A stretch of DNA of 64,000 nt from Humidesulfovibrio mexicanus. Its GTDB lineage: Bacteria > Desulfobacterota > Desulfovibrionia > Desulfovibrionales > Desulfovibrionaceae. The stretch's first letter is position 1. The number at the start of each line of letters is the position of its first letter. The stretch spans positions 186,001 through 250,000 of the forward strand of contig NZ_FZOC01000003.1 of assembly GCF_900188225.1 (NCBI RefSeq), in the 5' to 3' direction. The notes beneath the pieces were generated by a model that was not told where the DNA came from, made no database searches, and was given only the letters and a program-made list of their open reading frames with translations. A program made the position numbers and the translations under genes. Shown here piece after piece: positions 54,725 to 62,592 of the stretch.

Positions 54725-55801
54725 TTATTGCGGGGCCTTGAAATTTTCGGCCTCGGCCATGTCCTTGTCCGGGCCGCGCAGCCAGGCCGTGTTGGCGCCC
54801 TGGAACCGGGCGTCCGTGTCCGTGATTCCATGCAGCAGCGCCAGCATCAGGTTGGCCCGGCTGAAGTCCGAGCCGGTGAGGTCGGCGTGGCTCAGGTCGC
54901 AGTTGTAGCAGTCGCTGTCCATGAAGGCGGCGCTGCGGATGATGGCCTTTTCCAGGCGCGCGCCCTGGAGCTTGGCCGTGCGGAAGTCCGCTTCCGAGAG
55001 GTCTGCCTGGCCGAAGTAGGCCAGGGCGAAGTCGGCCCCGCGCGCCTTGACGCGCCGCATGACCGCCCCTGCGAACATGCACTTCTGGGCCGTGGCTCGC
55101 TCCAGCACGGCCCCTTCCAGCACCGCGCCCTGGAACACGCAGGTGGACACGTCCGCCCCGGTGAAGTCCGCCCCGGAGAGCTCCGCCCCGGAGAAGTTCA
55201 CCGAGCGGAACTTCTGGCCCCGGAAATCGTGCCCGGCGAGCTTGGCCGCGGAGAGGTTCACGTGGTCGAATGCGGCCCCGCGCAGGATGGAGCCCTCCAT
55301 GGTCGCCTTGCGGAAGGTCACGCGCTCCAGCCGGGCCCCGGTGAAGTCCGCCCCCGTGCACACGGCCTCCAGACACACGCTTTTGAGGACGTCCGCCTGG
55401 TGGAGACGCGCCTCGGTGAGGTCGGCCTTGTCCAGGAAGCTCCAGTGCACTCGCGCCCCGGTGAGGTCCGCCCCGGCGAGGCTTGAGCCCGACAGGTGCG
55501 TGCGCAAAAACAGCGCCCCCTGGAAATCCGCGCCGGAGAAGTCGAGCTTGCGCAGGAACATGTCCGTGAAGGAGCAGCCGCGAAAGCGCGCGCCCTTGAG
55601 GGAGCAGTCGCGCAGGCCGGTCTTCTCCAGCTTTTGGCCCGAGAAGTCGGCCCGGTCCAGCACGCAGCCGTGGAAGCGCCCCAGGTGCAGGTTCGCGCCG
55701 GTCAGGTCCAGGCCGGAGAGGTCCGCGTTTTCGATGGTGGCGCCCTGGCGGATGGCGTCCTCCACCTCGCGCGCGCCCATGCGGGTCAGCTCCGCGCTCA
55801 T
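54725..55801 (-). CDS. Pentapeptide repeat protein in type VI cluster
   Basis: The 358-residue protein is nearly all pentapeptide repeats (A[D/N]LxG type) from about residue 20 to 335, predicting a right-handed quadrilateral beta-helix of about 60 turns' worth of five-residue units. Its start overlaps the preceding DUF2169 fusion gene stop (ATGA), so the two are made together. The preceding protein ends in the same kind of repeats. A spike-associated or effector-docking role is likely by context. Confidence 0.85.
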   Translation of the reverse strand: MSAELTRMGAREVEDAIRQGATIENADLSGLDLTGANLHLGRFHGCVLDRADFSGQKLEKTGLRDCSLKGARFRGCSFTDMFLRKLDFSGADFQGALFLRTHLSGSSLAGADLTGARVHWSFLDKADLTEARLHQADVLKSVCLEAVCTGADFTGARLERVTFRKATMEGSILRGAAFDHVNLSAAKLAGHDFRGQKFRSVNFSGAELSGADFTGADVSTCVFQGAVLEGAVLERATAQKCMFAGAVMRRVKARGADFALAYFGQADLSEADFRTAKLQGARLEKAIIRSAAFMDSDCYNCDLSHADLTGSDFSRANLMLALLHGITDTDARFQGANTAWLRGPDKDMAEAENFKAPQ

Positions 55802-58800
55802 ACGATCAACCCCTTGTCGCGCATGGCCGCCTCGTGTCCGGCGAGGAGGCTCTTCTTGAGGTTGGCCCCCTCCATGCGCGTCTGGCCGAACACGGCCTTG
55901 AAGAAGTCCACGGCGAAGCAGTTGGCCCCGCGCATGTCGGCCCCCACAAGCCGCGCCTTGCGCATGGAGGCCATGAACAGGTCCGCGAAGTGCAGCACGG
56001 CGGCCTCCAGGTTCGTTTTGAGGAAGCGGCAGCGCCTGAGGCGCACTCGGCCCAGGTTGGCGGCCGTCATGTCGCAGGAGTCGAAGATGGTGCGCTCCAG
56101 CTCCGAGCCCTGAAGGTCCGCCCCGGCCAGGTTGGCCTTGCGGCAGTAGCCCTGCTTCCAGGTCACCCCGCGCAGCACTAGGCCGGGGAAGCTGGAGTCG
56201 TGGGAGATGCGGAACTTGAACAGTTCGGAGCCCGCGAAGCTGGCGCCCTGGCCTTCGCAGCCGTGCAGCAGCATGGCGTCCGTGGCGATGCCACGGAAGG
56301 AGGCCTGGTCCAACCGGGTCTTCTTGAACACGCACTTCTCGAAGCGCGCGCCCTCAGCCACCAGGCCCGTGGCGTCGCCGTCGGAGATGATGGACAGGGC
56401 GAGCCGCGCGTTTGTCAGCCTGAGTCCGGCGAGGGCGCTGTGCTGCACCATGGCCTGCTTGAGGTCGCATTCCGAAAGGTCGGCCTGCTTGAGGCTGGAC
56501 TTCTGGATGATGGGCATTTCGCCCCTGGCCCCGCGCAGGCAGGCCTTGTCCAGGATGCATTCCTGCAGCACGGCCCGGTCCAGCACCGCGCCGGAGAGGT
56601 CCGCGCCGGTGAAGTCGCAGCCCTTGATCATGGCCTGGTCCAGGCGCGCCCCTGCGAGCTTCGTGCCCTTGAACAGGCATGTGCTGATGCGCGTCTTGGA
56701 GAGGTCCAGGCCGGAAAGGTCCTGACCGGAGAAGTCCAGCCCCTTGAGGGTGGTCCCGCGCATGTCCGCCCCGGCCTCGCCCCTGGCCGCGGCCAGCACC
56801 AGCTCCGGCTTCTGGGGCTTCAGCTTGGCGGGGTCCAGCCCGGCCTTGGCCAGGGCCTGGGCGGCTTGCGGCGGTGGCTGAAAGGCCTTGAGCTTGGCCA
56901 GGCCGTCGGCGCGCTGGGCGTCGAGCTTGGGCCCGGTCTCGCGCAGCTTGGCCACCAGCCGGTCGAGCTCGGCCTCTTTGTCCGGCGGGAGTTCGCCCAT
57001 GGACTTGAGCCGGTCCCGCCCCGCGGCCACCTGGTCGGCCCGGGCGTTCAGCTCGCGGGTCATGTCCAGGGGCTTGGACGGCGGGGGCGGGGCCTCGGGC
57101 ACGTCAAAGCCCATCAGGGTCACGCGGTCCTTGGCGTTCTCCATCTTGGCGGCCATCTCCGCCCTGCGCGCGCCGAAGACGGCCTCCTTGGCGGCGCGGG
57201 TGTCGGCCACCCCGCCCTTGATGAGATCGGCGATGCCCTTGGCGGAAATGATGTCCGCGAGATTCTTGGCTCCCGGCGTCTTGGGCGCTCCGGGCGCATT
57301 GAAGAGCAGGCTGTGCTCCAGGGCCTTGTCCGGCGGCAGCTGCTCCACGATGGCCTGGCGCACGTCCTGGCCTTTTTTGTGCGCGGCGAAGACGTCCTTG
57401 GCCTCCGGCAGGCGGGCGAAGCGGCAGCCCGGCAACGCGGCCTCGAAGGCGGCCTCCTTCCCGGCCCCAGGTCCGGCCCAGGGCCCGGCCTCGGGCCAGA
57501 GGACCACGGCCCGCGCGCCGTTCTTGAGGGCCTCGGCCGCGGCCTTGGGCAGGGACGCGCCGGGCGCGGCGCACACGGCCACGTGGGCGAAGTCGCCCGC
57601 CTCCTGCTCGATGAATGCTGCGGAAAGCTCGTCGGGCACGAGGGCCACCACGCCCTGCTCGCTGGCGGCCTCCAGGAACAGGGGGGCGTCGCGCGAGCCG
57701 AGTACGAGGATGTCCGAGGCCGGGTCGTCCAGCGCGCCCGTGCGCACCAGCAGGCGGTCCAGCTTGGGTCCGGCAAAGCCCGGCAGCACCAGCCCGGCCG
57801 GGATGGTGAAGGTCTCCTGCCCGGGCGCGGGCTTCACGCCCCAGGCCTCGGCGCGCTCCTTGCGCGGCTCCGGGTTCCAGGCCAGCCAGCGGCGCTTGAC
57901 CGTGCCGCGCTCCAGGCCAAGGCCAGCCAGGGCGGCCTGACGCTCCGGGTCCAGGTCGAGCCCCACCCGCCAGGAGACCAGCAGGGGAAATCCCTGGGCG
58001 TGGAAGGGCGGTTCCTGCGGGCCTTCCAGCAGCCGCTCCAGGTCGTGTTTGCCCTTCTTGTCTGCCATGTACTGCACCTGCGGCCGCTTGAGCATCTCCT
58101 TCGCGCGGTCCATGAGCTCGGCCTTGCGCTGCTCCATGACCTGGGCCTTCTGGAGCACGTCGTGCAGCTTGGCCTCCATGGCGTCGGCCTGGGCCCGGGC
58201 GCGGGGAATGGCCCCAAGGTTCACCGGGGCCATGTGGCCGAAGCGCTGGTGCAGCCCGTTGGCCGTGGTCTCCACGGTGTCGATGGTGGCGCGTATCTTC
58301 GCCAGCGTGGCCGTAAGCGTCCGGCCCACGTCCTTGGGGCTCATGGACAGGACCGGGGCCTGGCCCTGCTGGCGGGCCAGCCGCTCCTTCAGCTCCTTGG
58401 GCAGGTTCAGCACGCGCCTGGCCCCTGCGGCCATCTTGCGCCGGTAGTCCTGCTGCATGGCCGGGTCGAAGGGCACGGTGAGGTCGGCCTTTTTCAGCTG
58501 GATGTCGCGATAGTGCTCGATGGCCTTGGGCTCGGAGTCCCTGGGCTCGTCGGCCACGAAAAGCCGCCCCAGGTCCGAGTATTCGTCGTCCGCGCAAGGC
58601 GCCATGCCGCGCCACAGGATCACCCCGCGCAAGATCTCCGGAAAGAGCCAAAGGGTCTCCGGCTTGAGGCCGACTTCTTCGAAGCTCGCTTTGGTCAGGT
58701 CCTCCGGGGCTTGCGCGTCCCGCCGGGTGACGAAGGCGCGCACGCGCACGCGCGGCAGGTGCGAGGCGATGCGCGGCAGATCCGTGTTCATGCCCTCCAG

Positions 58801-59529
58801 CTCGATGACCTCGTCGCCCTGGAAGTGGCCGGGCAGGTACTGGTCCTCCTGGGCCATGCAGAAGAATTCATAGTTCATGTCGTCGGGCAGGGCGGGCCAG
58901 CGGGTCTTGACCCAGGCGTCGTCGTAGGTGCCGTTCTTCTTCGCGCGCGCGGGCCACATGAGGTCCACCGGGCCGAAAGAGGCCGGGGCCGGGCGGTCGG
59001 TGGGCGCGCCCACCAGGGGCGAGCCCTCCACGTTGGGCAGGGGGATGGCCTGGCCGCCGTCTGGCCGCGTCACGGCCTGGACGCCCTTGCCGAGCGGATT
59101 GTCCTTGAAGTCCGGCCCACCGAAGGCGTGGGCCCAGGTAAGCGGCATGGCGGCGAAGGGCGCGGCCTCGGAGAGCCGCCAGGCGCCGTCGTCGCCGCGC
59201 AGCCACTGGCGATCGCCGAAGACGCTGAGGGTCTTGTCCACGGGGCCGCAGCGCAGGCGCACCTTCACGGCCGGTGTCGGCTGGCCGCCCGGAGCGCAGG
59301 CGTGGCCCGCCAGCAGCACCTCGCCGTGGGGTTTGGGCCAGCCCTGGTCCAGTTGCATTTCCGGCCCCAGAAGCGCCACCAGCTCCTTCCACAGCGCCTG
59401 CTCGGTGCCGAGCTCGTCCGGCGCGGTGAGGTCGAAGTAGAGCATGACGCCCAGGGAGAGATAGTGCCTCCCCGCGATCTCCACCGGCCTGTTGAACAGG
59501 GCGTGGCGGCGCTCCTTGAAGATCTTCAT
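55798..59529 (-). CDS. DUF2169 protein with C-terminal pentapeptide repeats
   Basis: The 1243-residue protein has an N-terminal DUF2169 domain (about 1-310: RHYLSLGVMLYFDLTAP, AHAFGG), a family of type VI effector adaptors. There follows a helical region (about 370-500), a central alpha/beta-like region (about 520-780), a coiled-coil or linker stretch (about 790-910), and pentapeptide repeats from about 915 to the end. It is coupled to the VgrG gene upstream, whose stop overlaps its start by one base, and to the pentapeptide protein downstream. The combination suggests a VgrG-linked loading protein or delivered effector; no catalytic motif is recognised. Confidence 0.85.
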   Translation of the reverse strand: MKIFKERRHALFNRPVEIAGRHYLSLGVMLYFDLTAPDELGTEQALWKELVALLGPEMQLDQGWPKPHGEVLLAGHACAPGGQPTPAVKVRLRCGPVDKTLSVFGDRQWLRGDDGAWRLSEAAPFAAMPLTWAHAFGGPDFKDNPLGKGVQAVTRPDGGQAIPLPNVEGSPLVGAPTDRPAPASFGPVDLMWPARAKKNGTYDDAWVKTRWPALPDDMNYEFFCMAQEDQYLPGHFQGDEVIELEGMNTDLPRIASHLPRVRVRAFVTRRDAQAPEDLTKASFEEVGLKPETLWLFPEILRGVILWRGMAPCADDEYSDLGRLFVADEPRDSEPKAIEHYRDIQLKKADLTVPFDPAMQQDYRRKMAAGARRVLNLPKELKERLARQQGQAPVLSMSPKDVGRTLTATLAKIRATIDTVETTANGLHQRFGHMAPVNLGAIPRARAQADAMEAKLHDVLQKAQVMEQRKAELMDRAKEMLKRPQVQYMADKKGKHDLERLLEGPQEPPFHAQGFPLLVSWRVGLDLDPERQAALAGLGLERGTVKRRWLAWNPEPRKERAEAWGVKPAPGQETFTIPAGLVLPGFAGPKLDRLLVRTGALDDPASDILVLGSRDAPLFLEAASEQGVVALVPDELSAAFIEQEAGDFAHVAVCAAPGASLPKAAAEALKNGARAVVLWPEAGPWAGPGAGKEAAFEAALPGCRFARLPEAKDVFAAHKKGQDVRQAIVEQLPPDKALEHSLLFNAPGAPKTPGAKNLADIISAKGIADLIKGGVADTRAAKEAVFGARRAEMAAKMENAKDRVTLMGFDVPEAPPPPSKPLDMTRELNARADQVAAGRDRLKSMGELPPDKEAELDRLVAKLRETGPKLDAQRADGLAKLKAFQPPPQAAQALAKAGLDPAKLKPQKPELVLAAARGEAGADMRGTTLKGLDFSGQDLSGLDLSKTRISTCLFKGTKLAGARLDQAMIKGCDFTGADLSGAVLDRAVLQECILDKACLRGARGEMPIIQKSSLKQADLSECDLKQAMVQHSALAGLRLTNARLALSIISDGDATGLVAEGARFEKCVFKKTRLDQASFRGIATDAMLLHGCEGQGASFAGSELFKFRISHDSSFPGLVLRGVTWKQGYCRKANLAGADLQGSELERTIFDSCDMTAANLGRVRLRRCRFLKTNLEAAVLHFADLFMASMRKARLVGADMRGANCFAVDFFKAVFGQTRMEGANLKKSLLAGHEAAMRDKGLIV

Positions 59530-61862
59530 CAGATGACTTCCTCGACGGCCACCACGCGGGTGGCGTCGGCCAGGGCCTTCAACTCCGTGGTGCAGGTTTT
59601 TGTGCTGGCCACGGCCATATCCAGGCGCTCGCTGGCCGCATCCATGGCGAATTCGAACATCTCGGTCCTCTCCCCGCCCATGTTGTACATGGCCGCGCCC
59701 AGCTGCCCCACCGAGGCGGACATGCTGTACACCGAGCCGTTCACCTTCTCCACCTCGCCCACCAGCTCGTTCACCGATCCCTTGAGGGCGGTGGCATCGC
59801 CGGTGAGCCGCTCCAGCACGCCCTCGCAGTGGGTCTTGAAGCCCTCGAAGGTGTTCTCCTCCGGAATGAAGCGCTCGTGCATCTCGCAGTAGGTGTACTT
59901 GAGCCCCGCGGCGACCTCGCCCTTGATGGGGGTGGTGAGCTCGAACACGGGGCCGATGCTGATCTCCGCCATGCCGGCCAGCTTGAACTCCTCGGACAGG
60001 CCGATGACCGCGCCGAACTCGTTGCCGCCGACGATCTCCGTGGAGGCCCCGCTCACGAACTCCTCGGTCTGGCCCTGGATGATGTAGCGCTCGTCGCCGT
60101 CCACGCGGATGAATTCGTTGCCGCGCACGATGGTGCAGGAGTCGCCGCTCTCCACCTTCAGGGTGTGCTCGGTCTCCAGCGAAAGGCCCTTGGTCTGGTC
60201 GGCCGTGCAGTCGGCCAGGGCGTCATCGTCCTCGGTTTCGTTGTTGAGCTTGTCCAGGGCCTCCTTGAGCTTCTTGCGCTCCTCGTCATCGCCTTCGCCG
60301 CCTTCGCCGGAACCGACGGACTGGCCCAGGCGGATGGAGGTACTGGACGTGGGCGATTGGAGCAGGATGCGCTGGCCGCCGTCCTGGTCCTCCATGTGGA
60401 ACACGTTGCCGCCGCCGCTTTTCAGCACCACCATGGTCTGGTTGCCGTCGTTCACGGGGCCGGGGGTCTCGGGGTTGGGCACCGCCCCGGCGATGACCGG
60501 GCGGTCCGGGTCGCCGTCGATGAAGGAGAGCAGCACCTCCGCGCCCTTGTGCAGGGGCGCGTGCAGGCCCATGTCGGCCCCGGCGTAAGGCTGCATCATG
60601 CGCACGAAGGCCGAGGCCTTGCCCCCGCTGCGGCCGGAGAGGTCGAAGGGCAGGATGACCTTGTAGCGGCCCTGCCCGTCCAGTTCGGCGTACTGGCCGG
60701 AGCCCGCGGCGTCCACCTTGGCGGAGATGGAGCCGTGGATCTTCGGCTTCTCAGTGGCGCGGGCCGGGCGGAACTGCACGCTTGCGGGAATGGCCTCGAA
60801 GTGGTTGCGGTAGAAAAGGTTGTCCTGCTCGGCCAGGTCGCGCACCCCAAGGCCGGAAAGCAGGTAGCGCTCCTGGCTGCCCTCGTGGCGGATGCTGGTG
60901 GTGAGGTAGCTCTGGTTGAAGTCGCCCCGGTAGTGGCGGTCCAGGGAGAACAGGTAGCCGGGCCGCACGGCGGGCACGTTGGACATGCCGTGGAAGGTCT
61001 GCTCCCGGCATTTCCATTCTTCGGCGCGCACCTGGGCCAGGCGGTTGCCTTCGGCGATGTCCAGGAAGTTCTCGCCGTAGATGTAGATCTCGCCCCGGCC
61101 CTTTTCCGCCACCATGGCCCGGCCGGTCAGGTCCAGGCTGGGCTTTTCGTAGTTGTAGTCCTTGAGCAGGAGGCTTTTGGGCATGGGCGTGCGCCGAAGC
61201 GAGAAGGCCTTGACCACTTCGTCGGCGTGGGCGGCGTCCAGCCCGGTGGGCGGCGCGTAGTGGAAGCTCTCGTAGCCGGGCATGGGCGTGTGGGCGATGG
61301 CCGTGTCCGAGGCGAGCATCTTCTCGCCCTGCGCGCCCTGCTCGAACCAGTAGTACGCGCCTTCGCGCTCCAGCCAGCGGGACAGAAAGTCGAAGTGCGA
61401 TTCCGCGTACTGGCAGAGATAGTCGCGCACGGGGTACTGGCCCTTCAGCCGGAACTCGAAGTCCAGCCCGGCGGAAAGTCCGCCGTCCACCAGCACGTCC
61501 GTAAGGAACTGGTCGAGCTTCTTGTTCAGGAACACCTGGTTGTGGTGGGTGAGGGTGAGCCACCAGAGCTTGGGCCGCAGCACCGCGCGGTAGAACACCC
61601 AGGAATCCGCCTGGTGCAGCTGCTCGAAGGAGGCCAGAATGCCGTGGAAGGGCAGCTCGCGGTCCTTGCCTTTGATGGTGAAGGTGGCCGGGCTTTGCAA
61701 AATGGCTTCCAGGTCCAGGTCGGCCTTTTCCGACACCAGCAGGACCTCGAAGCTGTAGAGCTGGGAAAGCCCCTCCTCGCCCTGGAAGCGGGCCACGGCG
61801 AAGGTGTTTTTGTCCACCGCCTGGCTTTGGAACTGGAACACGTATTCGGAGAGCTGGGGCAT
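59529..61862 (-). CDS. vgrG: VgrG (TssI) spike protein
   Basis: The 777-residue protein has the phage gp44-like region (residues 1-380: YSFEVLLVSE, RDYLCQYAESHFDFLSRWLEREGAYYWFE), the gp5 OB-fold segment (HAPLHKGAEVLLSFIDGDPDRPVIAGAVPNP near 430), and the triangular beta-helix needle with GSGGNVF-like repeats and CTIVRGNEFIRVDGDERY. The C-terminal 120 residues are helical and not part of the standard needle, so they may bind an adaptor or effector. GGAGG-type site precedes ATG 61862. Confidence 0.92.
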   Translation of the reverse strand: MPQLSEYVFQFQSQAVDKNTFAVARFQGEEGLSQLYSFEVLLVSEKADLDLEAILQSPATFTIKGKDRELPFHGILASFEQLHQADSWVFYRAVLRPKLWWLTLTHHNQVFLNKKLDQFLTDVLVDGGLSAGLDFEFRLKGQYPVRDYLCQYAESHFDFLSRWLEREGAYYWFEQGAQGEKMLASDTAIAHTPMPGYESFHYAPPTGLDAAHADEVVKAFSLRRTPMPKSLLLKDYNYEKPSLDLTGRAMVAEKGRGEIYIYGENFLDIAEGNRLAQVRAEEWKCREQTFHGMSNVPAVRPGYLFSLDRHYRGDFNQSYLTTSIRHEGSQERYLLSGLGVRDLAEQDNLFYRNHFEAIPASVQFRPARATEKPKIHGSISAKVDAAGSGQYAELDGQGRYKVILPFDLSGRSGGKASAFVRMMQPYAGADMGLHAPLHKGAEVLLSFIDGDPDRPVIAGAVPNPETPGPVNDGNQTMVVLKSGGGNVFHMEDQDGGQRILLQSPTSSTSIRLGQSVGSGEGGEGDDEERKKLKEALDKLNNETEDDDALADCTADQTKGLSLETEHTLKVESGDSCTIVRGNEFIRVDGDERYIIQGQTEEFVSGASTEIVGGNEFGAVIGLSEEFKLAGMAEISIGPVFELTTPIKGEVAAGLKYTYCEMHERFIPEENTFEGFKTHCEGVLERLTGDATALKGSVNELVGEVEKVNGSVYSMSASVGQLGAAMYNMGGERTEMFEFAMDAASERLDMAVASTKTCTTELKALADATRVVAVEEVI

Positions 61863-61923
61863 GGCGTCCTCCTTGGCGGAGCATTCCGCCAGGCTTGAGC
61901 CCGGGAGCGCGCCGGGCGGGAAG

Positions 61924-62592
61924 TCAGTGCGGCCGCTTGATGCTGACGGTGAAGCCCGTCGGGCCGCGTTCCAGGTCGAGGCGCGAGTGCTCTGGACCGG
62001 CGTTCGCGTCCGTCAGGTGAAAGACGACTCGCAAAAAGGTTTCGTGTGCGTCGATGATCACCCGGCTGACCAGGTGGCCGCGCAGGGAGTTGAGCCTGGG
62101 CGCGTCGTTCTGCCACAGGCCGTGCAGCTCCACCACGTGGCGCGCGGGCCCGCGCAGGAAGTAGACCCTTGCCTGGCCGGGCTCGCGGTCGGTGGCGAAA
62201 ACGGCGGCAAAGCCCTTGGCCGTTTCGGAGAACTGGTGGGAGCGCAGGCGGAAGGGGGCGTCGTCGTCGGGCTGGTCCTCTTCGCCCGCGCCGCCAGCCA
62301 GGCCTTCCAGGCGCTTGCCCTGGGTCTGCAGCCGGGCGGCCTCGGTTTCCAGCGCCTTGCCCGCGTGGTCCAGCAGCCAATGCCCGGCCTCCTGCTCGGC
62401 CAGGCGCAGACGGCTTACGGCCCGGCGGATTTCGCCCTTGGCCGGACGCTCGGCCCACAGGCTGGACAGGCTGAGCACGCCGGGCAGGTGCAGGGCGTCC
62501 GTTCCTGCTGCCAGGGAAAAGAGCGTGAAGGCGGCGCAGAGGAACCCGCACAAGAGGGCCCAGGGGATGAGGCGTGCCGGGAGCCGGTTCAT
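61924..62592 (-). CDS. Membrane-anchored protein in type VI cluster
   Basis: The 222-residue protein has one N-terminal membrane helix (about 10-32), a helical middle, and a C-terminal domain of about 75 residues (SRVIIDAHETFLRVVFHLTD ... GFTVSIKR) that resembles AMIN-type beta domains. It overlaps the TssM stop by 4 bases, so it is part of the same operon. A periplasmic, envelope-binding role beside TssM is plausible. Confidence 0.65.
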   Translation of the reverse strand: MNRLPARLIPWALLCGFLCAAFTLFSLAAGTDALHLPGVLSLSSLWAERPAKGEIRRAVSRLRLAEQEAGHWLLDHAGKALETEAARLQTQGKRLEGLAGGAGEEDQPDDDAPFRLRSHQFSETAKGFAAVFATDREPGQARVYFLRGPARHVVELHGLWQNDAPRLNSLRGHLVSRVIIDAHETFLRVVFHLTDANAGPEHSRLDLERGPTGFTVSIKRPH

